Shown piece after piece: positions 9,100 to 16,990 of a DNA stretch of 64,000 nucleotides; position 1 is the first letter of the stretch; each line of letters opens with the position of its first letter. A program made the position numbers and the translations under genes. This DNA is from Hymenopus coronatus (Eukaryota > Arthropoda > Insecta > Mantodea > Hymenopodidae). The DNA lies in NCBI GenBank assembly GCA_030762935.1, contig CM060883.1, forward strand, positions 98,704,501 to 98,768,500, written 5' to 3'. Below the pieces are notes generated by a model. That model saw only the letters and a program-made list of their open reading frames with translations. It ran no database searches and was not told the DNA's origin.

Positions 9100-10409
9100 C
9101 GAGGTACGTCCAGAAAGTAAGTTCCGTTTAGTAATAAAATTAAATTGTGTACAGATACAGAATAATTATTTATTGCACAAAATTCTACAACTCTTAAACT
9201 ACTTTTCCACATAACTGCCGAAATTTTGCAGGCATTTGTCGTAGCGTGGCACAAGTTTTTGTATACCTTCTTCATAGAAGTTTGCCGCCTGTGTCTTCAA
9301 AAAGTTGGAAACATTTTCCTTCAGCTCTTTGTCATTGTTGAAGTGTTGACCGCCAAGGAAAGACTTGAGATATAAGAACAGATGAAAGTTGCTAGGAGCA
9401 AGGTCAGGGCTGTATGGAGGATGGTCAAACACGTCCCAGCTAAATCCCTGTAGGAGGTTTTTCGTCACATTTGCAGTGTGTGGTCGTGCGTTGTCGTGAA
9501 GAAAAAAAACACCTTTTGACAGCAATCCTCGGCGCTTATTCTGTATTGCGCGGCGCAATTTCCTAAGTGTCTCGCAATAAACATCTGCTTTGATTGTTTG
9601 ACCACGCGGTAAGAAATCAATGAGTAAGATGCCTTTCCAGTCCCAGAACACTGTGCACATCATTTTTCGAGGTGTCAAGATTTGTTTCGGCTTAACCTTT
9701 GCTGGGGATGAAGTGCACCTCCATTCCATTGATTGCCGCTTACTTTCAGGGATGTCGTAAGAAACCCAAGTCTCATCTCCTATGACTATCTGTATCAGAA
9801 ATTCTTCGCCGTCTTCATCATAACAGGTTAAAAACTGCAGTGCACTACCCATCCGTTTTGTAAGAATCTTTGGTACCCAACATGAGCAAAGTTTACGAAA
9901 TGTCAGTTTTTCGGTAACAATTTCATGAATTAGTGATCGTGAGCTTTGAGGAAACTCCATAGCAAGAGCACTAATTGTAAACTTGCGGTTTTCCTGGATC
10001 TTGTCATCAATCGCGTGAACCAGTTCTTCTATAACCAAAGATGGACTTCGTTCTTCATCGTGCACTTCACTATGCCCTTCATTGAACTGTCGGACCCATC
10101 TTCTCACCATTGAATCACTCATCGCATTTTGTCTGTAAACTTCGCAAATTTGCCGATAAATTTCAATTGGTTTCACTTTCCTAGCATTCAGAAAACGAAT
10201 CACAGATCTGATTTCACAAGCAGTGGGATTTTCAATCAACACCGACATTGTAAACAAGCACAACAAAGCGTATGTGGCTGACAGCGATCTCAAAATGGCG
10301 CACGTTTCTTCTCCTTGATGCAGAGCATCTACTACGCAGTGTGGAACTGTGATCGCAGCGCTGCAGCGGAGATAAATTGAAACGGAACTTACTTTCTGGA
10401 CGTACCTCG
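9100..10409 (-). mobile_element. Full-length mariner element (1,310 bp)
   Basis: Both ends carry the same 30-bp terminal inverted repeat, perfect at every position I compared (left 9100-9129, right 10,380-10,409; outermost bases CGAGGTACGTCCAGAAAGTA). It is flanked by TA duplications at 9098-9099 and 10,410-10,411, the mariner target. The length matches typical autonomous mariners (about 1.3 kb). It encloses one transposase frame on the minus strand with short untranslated flanks of about 70 and 130 bp. Identical inverted repeats and an unbroken frame suggest a fairly recent insertion. I cannot place it securely in a mariner subfamily. Confidence 0.95.
9199..10248 (-). CDS. Mariner transposase, uninterrupted but with third catalytic Asp changed to Asn
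   Basis: The 349-residue protein would bind the inverted repeats and cut and paste the element in the nucleus. The start is the Met at 10,248 (MSVLIENPTACEIRSVIRFL); the frame is open for 82 more codons upstream, but those cross the inverted repeat and lie outside the element. The N-terminal half has the helix-turn-helix region (about residues 10-110), followed by WVPKIL (residues 124-129), where the family has WVPHEL. The catalytic core shows IGDETWVSYD (Asp158), HDNARPHTA (Asp252) and YSPDLAPSNFHLF. The residue exactly 34 positions after Asp252 should be the third Asp of DD34D but is Asn287 (codon AAC, 9388-9390). The same change is known in the mariner domain of primate SETMAR and abolishes normal strand cleavage there. 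The protein is therefore probably able to bind and pair ends but not to transpose. Length and frame are otherwise normal. Confidence 0.93.
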   Translation of the reverse strand: MSVLIENPTACEIRSVIRFLNARKVKPIEIYRQICEVYRQNAMSDSMVRRWVRQFNEGHSEVHDEERSPSLVIEELVHAIDDKIQENRKFTISALAMEFPQSSRSLIHEIVTEKLTFRKLCSCWVPKILTKRMGSALQFLTCYDEDGEEFLIQIVIGDETWVSYDIPESKRQSMEWRCTSSPAKVKPKQILTPRKMMCTVFWDWKGILLIDFLPRGQTIKADVYCETLRKLRRAIQNKRRGLLSKGVFFLHDNARPHTANVTKNLLQGFSWDVFDHPPYSPDLAPSNFHLFLYLKSFLGGQHFNNDKELKENVSNFLKTQAANFYEEGIQKLVPRYDKCLQNFGSYVEK

Positions 10410-10411
10410 TA

Positions 10412-10673
10412 GTTAATCCAGGAACTTTTATCACTTTTCTTTCTAGTGTCTCAAGACGATACCCAACATAATATATGGGTCCTATAGACCACAAAATGGT
10501 GCATTTTATTTCTCATTTTTTGATTTAAAGGTCCATTTTAAAATTCTTGTTTTTTCTTTCTTCCCCCCCTTCCAACTTTATTTTCCTTTGACTATCTTTC
10601 TCCTGTCCAGCAGAGCCTAGTATCAAATTGAATAAATCCTTATTAATTAATTCCACCTAAAGTTCATAACAAA
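10412..10673. other. Short spacer between two mariners
   Basis: This is AT-rich DNA with pyrimidine runs near 10,545-10,600. No gene or repeat is recognised. Confidence 0.5.
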
Positions 10674-10675
10674 TA

Positions 10676-11879
10676 TGAGGGTCACTGCAAAAGTTTTGAG
10701 GTATGCGTAAACAAAGGTTGATCAATTTGAACAGATTGCATCATTGAATGGCCATATTCTTTGCGAGTGAACCTGTGTCACTTTGCAGCCTCCCTCTCCC
10801 CTTGGAGTCTACAGCGCAAGGTCAACAACCTCTAGTGTGGCGTCAGTTGCTTGCCAGCGTGGAGGGGGAAAGAGAGCACTTTCATGCAATGACTTTGTAT
10901 TATTTTAAAATGGGTTTGAATGAGATTCAGAGCGCTTACAACAGGCTTTTGGGGACCTTGCTGTGTCCTGTGTCGCAGGTTTTTGGTGGTTTCAGGAGTT
11001 TAAAAGAGGCCAAACTTCATTAAAGGCGAGGTTAGGAGTGGTTGTCCGTCTATGGCAGTGACTAAAGAAAATGTAGCTGCTGTGGAAAGAATGGTCCTCG
11101 AAAACAGTCGTGTGACTTTTAAGGAAATTGAGGCAAGTATGCAGATTGGATCGCCAGAAATATTGTGTGAGGAAGGTGTCATCCCGTTAGGTGGCCCACA
11201 ATTTAACCGATCTGCAAAAGTGCATCCATGTTGAATGGTGTGAAGAAATGCTGGCCAGATTCGATGGAGGCAATTCTTGGCGGGTTTCTGACATTGTCAC
11301 CTGTGATGAAACTTGAGTATACCAGTGTGACCCTGACACTAAGTGGCAGTTGGCTGTGTGGAAGTGAAGCAGCTACGCAGCGTTGGGAAGAAAATGATGG
11401 CCACTTTGTTCTCTAAATCTCATCAGGTGGCTGCCATTCCACTTGAGGAACAAAAGACAGTTACTGTGCACAGTACACAACAGTTTGCTTACCACACGTT
11501 TTTGAGAAGCTTCATGAATTGCGGCCAAGAACAGGACTGCGAGGAATCCTGCTTCACCATGGCAACACATCCAATGCAACGATCCAGTTTCTGAAAGTGA
11601 AGTTGATGACTCATCCCCCTTACATTCCAGATTTGGCTCCATGTGACTTCCTTTTGTTCCCCACAGCGAAAAGTCGCATGCGTGGAACGAGGTTTTCAAG
11701 CCCTGAAGAAGCTGTTGCAGCATTCAAAAGTGAACTTTTACACTTACATGAAAATGAGTGGCAGAAGTGCTTTCAAAAGTGGTTTGAGAGAACAAGAAAG
11801 TGCATACAGTGTAGTGGGGAGTACTTTGAAAAGTTCCAGCAATCAACATGATTTTATTCAGTGTATCTGAAAACCCTCG
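10676..11879 (+). mobile_element. Second, decayed mariner-type element
   Basis: The left end reads TATGAGGGTCACTGCAAAAG from 10,674. The reverse complement of the right end reads TACGAGGGTTTTCAGATACA. This gives degenerate inverted repeats sharing GAGGGT, with TA at both borders (10,674-10,675 and 11,880-11,881). It carries a frame-broken transposase relic of a different mariner lineage from the neighbour at 9100-10,409, judging by the inverted repeats and protein motifs. The length of about 1.2 kb is slightly short, in agreement with internal deletions. Confidence 0.75.
10890..11851 (+). pseudogene. Mariner transposase pseudogene
   Basis: Pieces of a mariner transposase lie in two frames. 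The N-terminal DNA-binding region is visible from about 10,890 (FKMGLNEIQSAYNRLLG) and 11,052-11,150 (VAAVERMVLENSRVTFKEIE, then AS and QIGSPEI). The first catalytic motif appears at 11,290-11,320 as DIVTCDET followed by a TGA stop (11,314-11,316) at the position of the conserved Trp. The region from 11,343 resumes as KKMMATLFSKSHQVAAIPLE. The second motif reads LLHHGN, with the catalytic Asp replaced by Gly (codon GGC, 11,561-11,563). Seven codons are missing before YIPDLAPCDFLLFP, whose third Asp (GAC, 11,645-11,647) is kept. The C-terminus (SPEEAVAAFKSE, KCFQKWFERTRKCIQCSGEY) is well preserved. Stops, frameshifts, a deletion and a lost Asp make it non-functional. Confidence 0.9.
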
Positions 11880-11881
11880 TA

Positions 11882-12241
11882 TTAGCTAAACAAAATAAAC
11901 CTGAAGACAATTATTAAAACAGTTGCAATGTATTTTAACTAATATGCCGTGCTAAGACTGGCTGCAACAAAAACAGTTGGGAGGACCCTTTCTATTGTTC
12001 TGGTCATTAGCACAAGCAGAGGAGAAACATTGAAGCATCATGACGATGTTGATGAGTGGTAGGTTGTGCTTCACAGAAACCCAACCCCAAACTGCTGTTT
12101 GGGTAGAGGTGTCTTCTAGATGGAAGTATTCTTTTCTGCAAATATGATTCTAGTTATATGTATTTAAGTTTCTTTCTCCAGAATGTCCATTATTGAATCA
12201 TGAATGAGAAGAAATGTTTCTTTCATTCATGTAGGTTTTTT
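11882..12241. other. Intergenic stretch
   Basis: There is no recognisable gene or repeat here. The right part (12,230-12,241) leads into the left copy of the target duplication described for the next element. Confidence 0.5.
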
Positions 12242-12523
12242 ACATACAGTAAGTTTACCTTCCCTTTATCTGGAATGTTTTTATTTAACCTTTTGTAACC
12301 ATTTAAAGTTAGGCACCATAAATGGTGGTTACATCACCAAAGAAAAGAAAGGTATGGACAGGAAAGAAAATGAAATGATCCCCTAAGCCTTGAATACTCT
12401 AATACAATCGGGGTCGAAGAAAACAAGAGTTGAGTCAAGCAAGACTGGATAGGAAAGTTAAAAGAGGGGATCTGATATGTGGAAAGGAAGAAATATCAGG
12501 TCAATAACTCACCAAGCTGACCA

Positions 12524-12859
12524 GTGCCTATTGGTGAGCAGCCCTTCCCTTTAGTTCATCACATAATTTTGCTTAGATTGGTTCCTTTAAGTCTTCAAAT
12601 TATAGAAGCAATTAAAGGGAAACCATGGGAAAATTTATGTAATAACACGACCGGAATCACTGCATTACCAAGAAAATCTGCTCTAGCAACTTGTAGACTC
12701 CTAACAGGCCATGACTGTCTCAAGATTGGTATGCTGAGATCTCCTCTGTGTCCTTTCTGCATACTTAAAGAAGATATGGATGGAAACCATCTACTGCACT
12801 GCCCAACCTTTAGTCAACATGATAACATGACATCAAAATACTGGAATGCAAGAGAGTGA
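12524..12859 (+). pseudogene. C-terminal fragment of a non-LTR retrotransposon ORF2
   Basis: The frame encodes about 110 residues. Its second half has the signature found at the C-terminal end of many arthropod non-LTR polyproteins: PRKSALATCRLLTGHDCL, then GMLRSPLCPFC, then EDMDGNHLLHCPTF and KYW. The Cys and His spacing (CPFC, then HLLHC) suggests the small zinc-binding end domain beyond the RNase H or reverse-transcriptase region. The reverse transcriptase and endonuclease are absent, so this is a dead 5'-truncated copy. The Met at 12,524 is not a real start. The stop lies about 35 bp before the (CCAA)n tail, as expected for a compact 3' end. Confidence 0.7.
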
Positions 12860-12892
12860 ATGGCTTCACTGCCAACTGCTAAACATTAGATA

Positions 12893-12922
12893 CCAACCAA
12901 CCAACCAACCAACCAACCAACC
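12893..12922 (+). repeat. (CCAA)n simple repeat, retroelement 3' tail
   Basis: About seven and a half tandem CCAA units sit directly at the 3' border of the insertion, next to the right copy of the target duplication. Confidence 0.95.
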
Positions 12923-12936
12923 ACATACAGTAAGTT

Positions 12937-13884
12937 GCATTTTTAAAACATATCAATGTAATTGAAATTATTAATTCATTTCCGCTGCCCTTTTATGTCC
13001 TTTTTCCAGCTTTAGGTCATTTTAAAGACTTTCTTAGGCAATTTATAGGTATTCACGTGTTAAAAACTGAATTATAAGCTGTACTCATAGTTCATGGTTT
13101 TATTATACACATATTCTTTTAAAAACTTAATTCATTACTTTGGTTGCATATTGCTACAACCCTTTTCATTCCTCTTCTCTCTCAAACAGAACTTAACAAA
13201 AAACAGAAGAAATGCAATTTTCATGCCATCAATATAAATTCTACACCCCATCTCAATTTAGATGTTTTCAAGTCATTTAATTAACATCAATCAATTGTTT
13301 TTAGCTTCAATCTTAAACATATTAACTGCTTGTAACACAAACTTTTTGTGAAAATGTCAGCACAATTTTCTTTAGGTGTATATAAAATTTTGATTTTTCC
13401 ACTAGTTATTAAGATGATAGTATTTTATGTCAATATGCTTTGCACACATTCTATTTTAATAAGAGTTTTCCATGTCTATTGCTGCATTATTGTCTGCTCT
13501 GTTCACTGTTGCACCAAAATCACAACACTGAAGTTAGGTTCAGCTGTTCACTTGCACTTACTGCAGCATCAATGTTTGTTTTCTTGAGAACCATGTGACT
13601 GCATCATGCGACCCAGAAACATCTGAACTGCTGCGCAGTATTTTTCCATGGAAACAATGCTGACTTGTTTTTCTCTGCTCTGAAAGTGCAGTATTGAGCT
13701 GACGGTGATATGTTATGGTTGAGTTATTACCAGTGTGCTTTATTACTTAGTCACAAAGTGTATTATGACTCAGCATTTGTTTTCTACTGCTCAGCGTGCA
13801 TTTATTTATGATTTACTCGTGCTAACACATTTTGTGAGTGGACTCTCAATAGTGTATAAAATAGCAAAATTGACCCACATTTAA
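12937..13884. other. AT-rich intergenic region
   Basis: About 950 bp with no supportable gene. The frame at 13,348-13,587 is rich in Cys, Ile and Val, has no known domain and is probably fortuitous. Confidence 0.5.
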
Positions 13885-14390
13885 CATTTTCCCCGAACGA
13901 GGCTTAGTTCCATTTTCATGGCTATGTGTGCACACAAAATAATTGTTATTGGAGCTCTGAGAAACCTGATATTGTTCATGAAATTTTCCGTCATGATGAA
14001 ACAATTGGTGTATGGTGCACCACTAATGGAGAGAGAGCTGTAGGTGCAAATTTTTTTGAGTCAACAGTTGAAGCCTATATCAGCGTGAATACAATTTTGG
14101 GCCCCTTTTCTAGAGACTTGGCATTATTTTGCCTTTTTTCAACAAGACTCTGTAAGCTCATACAGCCATCATTCAATGAGAACACTGAAAGTGTGTTTGA
14201 GGACAGAATTATTAGTAAGGTGATTTCTATCTCTAGAGTAACTTAAAGCATAACTTGTACAAGACAAACCCAACACACTGGAACAATTAAAACAAAATAT
14301 CCGCCAGAAAATGTTCAGAATTTCTCAACGTGAACTACGGCGAGTGATGGATAGTTTCCCAAACAAATATCAAAAATGTATGTGGCCAGT
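13885..14390 (+). pseudogene. Tc1/mariner-superfamily (DDE_3-like) transposase relic
   Basis: A decayed catalytic core is readable. FSPNEA then FHFHGYVCTQNNCYWSSEKP corresponds to the region around the first catalytic Asp in arthropod DDE_3 transposases; the 'DE' there has become 'NE'. It continues as HEIFRHDETIGVWCTTNGER and GANFFESTVEAYISVNTILG. The stretch that should hold the second Asp (normally QQD before a conserved His) is scrambled to LFSTRLCKLIQPSF. EDRIISK follows, then a frame break. After it NPTHWNN, or in another frame LEQLKQNIRQKMFRISQREL, marks the C-terminus near 14,270-14,340. No inverted repeats were found. It belongs to a different lineage from the two mariners upstream. 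Confidence 0.65.
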
Positions 14391-14439
14391 TTCAGCATCT
14401 CCTTTAATAACATTCGTAAGTAAGGCCTTTAAAAGTAGT

Positions 14440-14705
14440 AGTTTTTTTTTGTTGTTTTTTTAAGCTTAACATCCTTTAACCTAGTTGGTCATATCGGACG
14501 ATGAATGAAATTGGTGAAATGATCCTCAAATGATCTCGGGGTCCGTGGAGCTTAAAGTTACTTGACATTCGTCTTCTCAGGATAAGGGAAACCCCCCCCA
14601 AAAAAAAAAAAAACCTTATCGGGGTAACTCACCATAAGCGAGATTCGAACTCACGACCTGTTGAATATGAGCCAGACAGGCTACCACCACACTACCAAGG
14701 CGGGC
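14440..14705 (-). mobile_element. tRNA-derived SINE with target duplication
   Basis: Read on the minus strand from 14,705, the element starts with a tRNA-like head. Box A is TAGTGTGGTGG. Box B is GAGTTCGAATC, which matches the consensus for internal RNA polymerase III promoters. A body of about 200 bp follows, then an A-rich 3' tail, visible as T runs at 14,440-14,462 on the + strand. The direct repeat AAAAGTAGT flanks it (14,431-14,439 and 14,706-14,714), as expected for a target duplication made by LINE machinery. The internal run of C and A near 14,587-14,612 is an expanded simple repeat. A truncated relative lies at 8880-9000. Confidence 0.8.
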
Positions 14706-14714
14706 AAAAGTAGT

Positions 14715-14930
14715 TTTAAAAACGTTACATGACCTCATCCGCATATTTCTATGACAGTGGCGGACAGCTACGAGCACGGACAGCTGGTTTGGATGACCCA
14801 GCAGTAGCTTGATGCTCTATCGTGTTGCCCACCCAGTCTGCTGCACAGTGCGACTCTGTCTCCGTGTATGACAGCAAAAATCCAGCTTAGCACTCTGCTT
14901 GTTAGCTTTAGGAACAAATTGATTGGGATA
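14715..14930. other. Intergenic stretch
   Basis: No gene is recognised here. The short minus-strand frame at 14,768-14,959 has no known domain. Confidence 0.4.
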
Positions 14931-14934
14931 GCAG

Positions 14935-16960
14935 ATGTTGAAATGCTGCTTACAAACAATAAGCTCTCATCCTCTCCTGAGATATGCTGGTGTTTTAGCT
15001 GTATTGCAGTTTTCCATGTCTAACATTTTGTTTATTTGTTATCTCTGTGTTATCCTTATCTGTTTTCCTCTCCGTCTCCATACCAAAAAAATATTTCACT
15101 TCACCAAGAACCTTGCCTGAAACTCTCCACAGCTTTGGATTCTCCTGTAGTGAGTATGTCATCCATAATAGATATATATATTACAACTCCATGGTATAAA
15201 CAGAAGTTATTCAAGCATCTTTCCAGTCCATATTCTTTTGCAAATTCATGAAACATTTTATTCCATCATTCAGGGCTTTTCTTTATTAAGTTTCAGCACT
15301 TTTCCTTTCTCTAACTTTCCATTCAGCTGTGGTGTTATTTCTCATTTCTTTGGCAAAGCTTGTGCACAAATCATTCTAATTGTTGAAATTCTGGCAGCAG
15401 GTGCACCTTCTTTTGTATCTGAAATCCTTTAGCCATTAGTCGAGCCCTCTTTATGCCATCTTGTTTTATTCTAAAAATCCATTTTATATCTGTAAGTTGT
15501 TTTGCTTTTGCAACTGTATTTATTGTCCATGTATTGGTCTGCTCTAGTGCATTCATTTGTCAATAACAACAGCTTCCCATTCTTCATCTTTAATAGCTTC
15601 TCGGCATGTTAATGATTCTTCTTATTGCGATATTAAGTTGTGATTTTGTGACCACGTCATGATAATCTAGATAGTTTGGTGTTTATATTTTTCTTCCTGA
15701 TCTGGTTTTTGCTTGACTCTCTCTATATCACTGCATATTCTTCTTCATTTTGAATGTCTGAGCTTTTGTTGTTGTTTTTTTTCTTTCTTCTTTTTCTTTT
15801 GTTGTTCTTTATGTTAGTCACTTTGTTATGATTATGTGAAGTTAATTGTTCTTTTTCTGGACCTTTTGGTTCTATCATTAAAATCATATATGTTTTCATT
15901 AAATCTTGAGACAATGATACTTTATGTTTGTGTGTCCCAATGCTTGTATCCATTTTGGGAATATCCTATTAAAGTCATCTCTCTTGTTCTTTGCGCTAAT
16001 TTTTTAGTTTTTGGTACTTTAACCATCCAATCTTGACATGCAGAAACTTGGAAATGCAAATATCCAAACATTGCTGTACCATATAGTGGAGCTGATGCTT
16101 GTGAAGCTTAGCCCCATAAATGTAGTAGTTCTGGTCTTATTCATCAAAGTTTGGTTCACCTCTTGCTGTACCACGTGAGTATTGTTGAGTGTGTTCCAGT
16201 TTTATTCCATTGTTGAACTGATTTGAAATGAATTCTCCTCCACTGTTCATTCTAAGTCTTCTTGTTTTTGTGTTATGATGTGGTTTTAATTCCCCTAAGT
16301 AGAGTTTGAGCTTCATGTTTTTGCTTAAGCAATTTCACTAATGTGAAGTATGAGTTGTGCTCTATTACAACTTGAAAGTATTATAGTCTTCTTTAGTTGG
16401 GATATGTGCTTCACTTCAGTCTGTGTGTATCAATTCTCCGATAGTTTTAGTTTTTCTCTCATTTCTATAGAACTTCGGTCTAGTAGCTTTATTTTTTACA
16501 CACTGTGAATGATTTATTACTTATAGGTCCTAAAATTTTTATTCCTCCATAATTAAGATGTTCCAATCTTCTAATAGTTTCAATATTATTTATTTCTGCT
16601 GTGTAGGTTGATTCTGTTTTGCAGTCTTAATACATGTAGTTTGTTCTGTTGTTCTGCATGGATAAGCATTCTTGAATTTTTAATCTGAAATGCATTCCCG
16701 TTTATGTTAATGGAATATGATTTTCTACTTAACTTTTTCACTGACAGCAAGTTATGTTGTAAGCTTTTCACTATTAAAGCTGCAATGCTAATTCTTCTTT
16801 CTTCATTGCAGATTCCTTTGTTTTGGACTATCAGCATTTCATTGTTGGCTACATATATTTTCACCTCTATTTCTAAGTCCTCCACAGAATGCAACTATTT
16901 TTCTAAATCCTCTTTTGTATACTGCTCAGTTACCCCAGAAGCCAATGTTACTCAATTCTG
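14935..16960 (-). pseudogene. Ty1/copia retrotransposon pol relic
   Basis: The domains appear in copia order on the minus strand, in broken frames. First, near 16,590-16,900, comes the protease/integrase linker (gag-pre-integrase) region with KIYVANNEMLIVQNKG and NLLSVKKLS. Next, at 16,150-16,260, comes the integrase core with LRMNSGGEF; the family has Asp-Asn-Gly-Gly-Glu here, so the catalytic Asp is lost. Then, near 15,900-16,000, comes the integrase tail (GYSQNGYKHWDTQT by frame shifting). The start of reverse transcriptase is at 15,371-15,556 (MNALEQTNTWTINTVAK, then WIFRIKQDG and ARLMAKGFQ). A degenerate active-site region, YISIMDD, is at about 15,158-15,178, where copia elements have YVDD. 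GEVKYFFGMETERK follows in another frame near 15,080. No long terminal repeats are visible. Many stops make it inactive. Confidence 0.8.
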
Positions 16961-16990
16961 GTTGTCTTTGTGTTTATATTCAATGCTATG

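Larger units (their letters stand above)
12256..12922 (+). mobile_element. Retroelement insertion with 14-bp target duplication and (CCAA)n tail
   Basis: The insertion is flanked by a perfect direct repeat, ACATACAGTAAGTT, at 12,242-12,255 and 12,923-12,936. Its 3' end is a (CCAA)n tract (12,893-12,922), the short-repeat tail typical of several arthropod non-LTR retrotransposons. The 3' part encodes the end of a non-LTR element polyprotein (see the next entry). The 5' part (about 12,300-12,480, with GAAATGATCCCC and CAATCGGGGTCG) resembles a SINE-like arthropod repeat I remember but cannot verify. The insertion may therefore be a composite made by template switching, or a truncated element containing an older repeat. 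Target duplication and tail are seen directly; composite origin is inferred. Confidence 0.85.

Noticed and set aside
10249..10494. N-terminal 82-codon extension of the mariner transposase frame
   Set aside because: It crosses the right inverted repeat and the TA target site into flanking DNA. The family start is the Met at 10,248.
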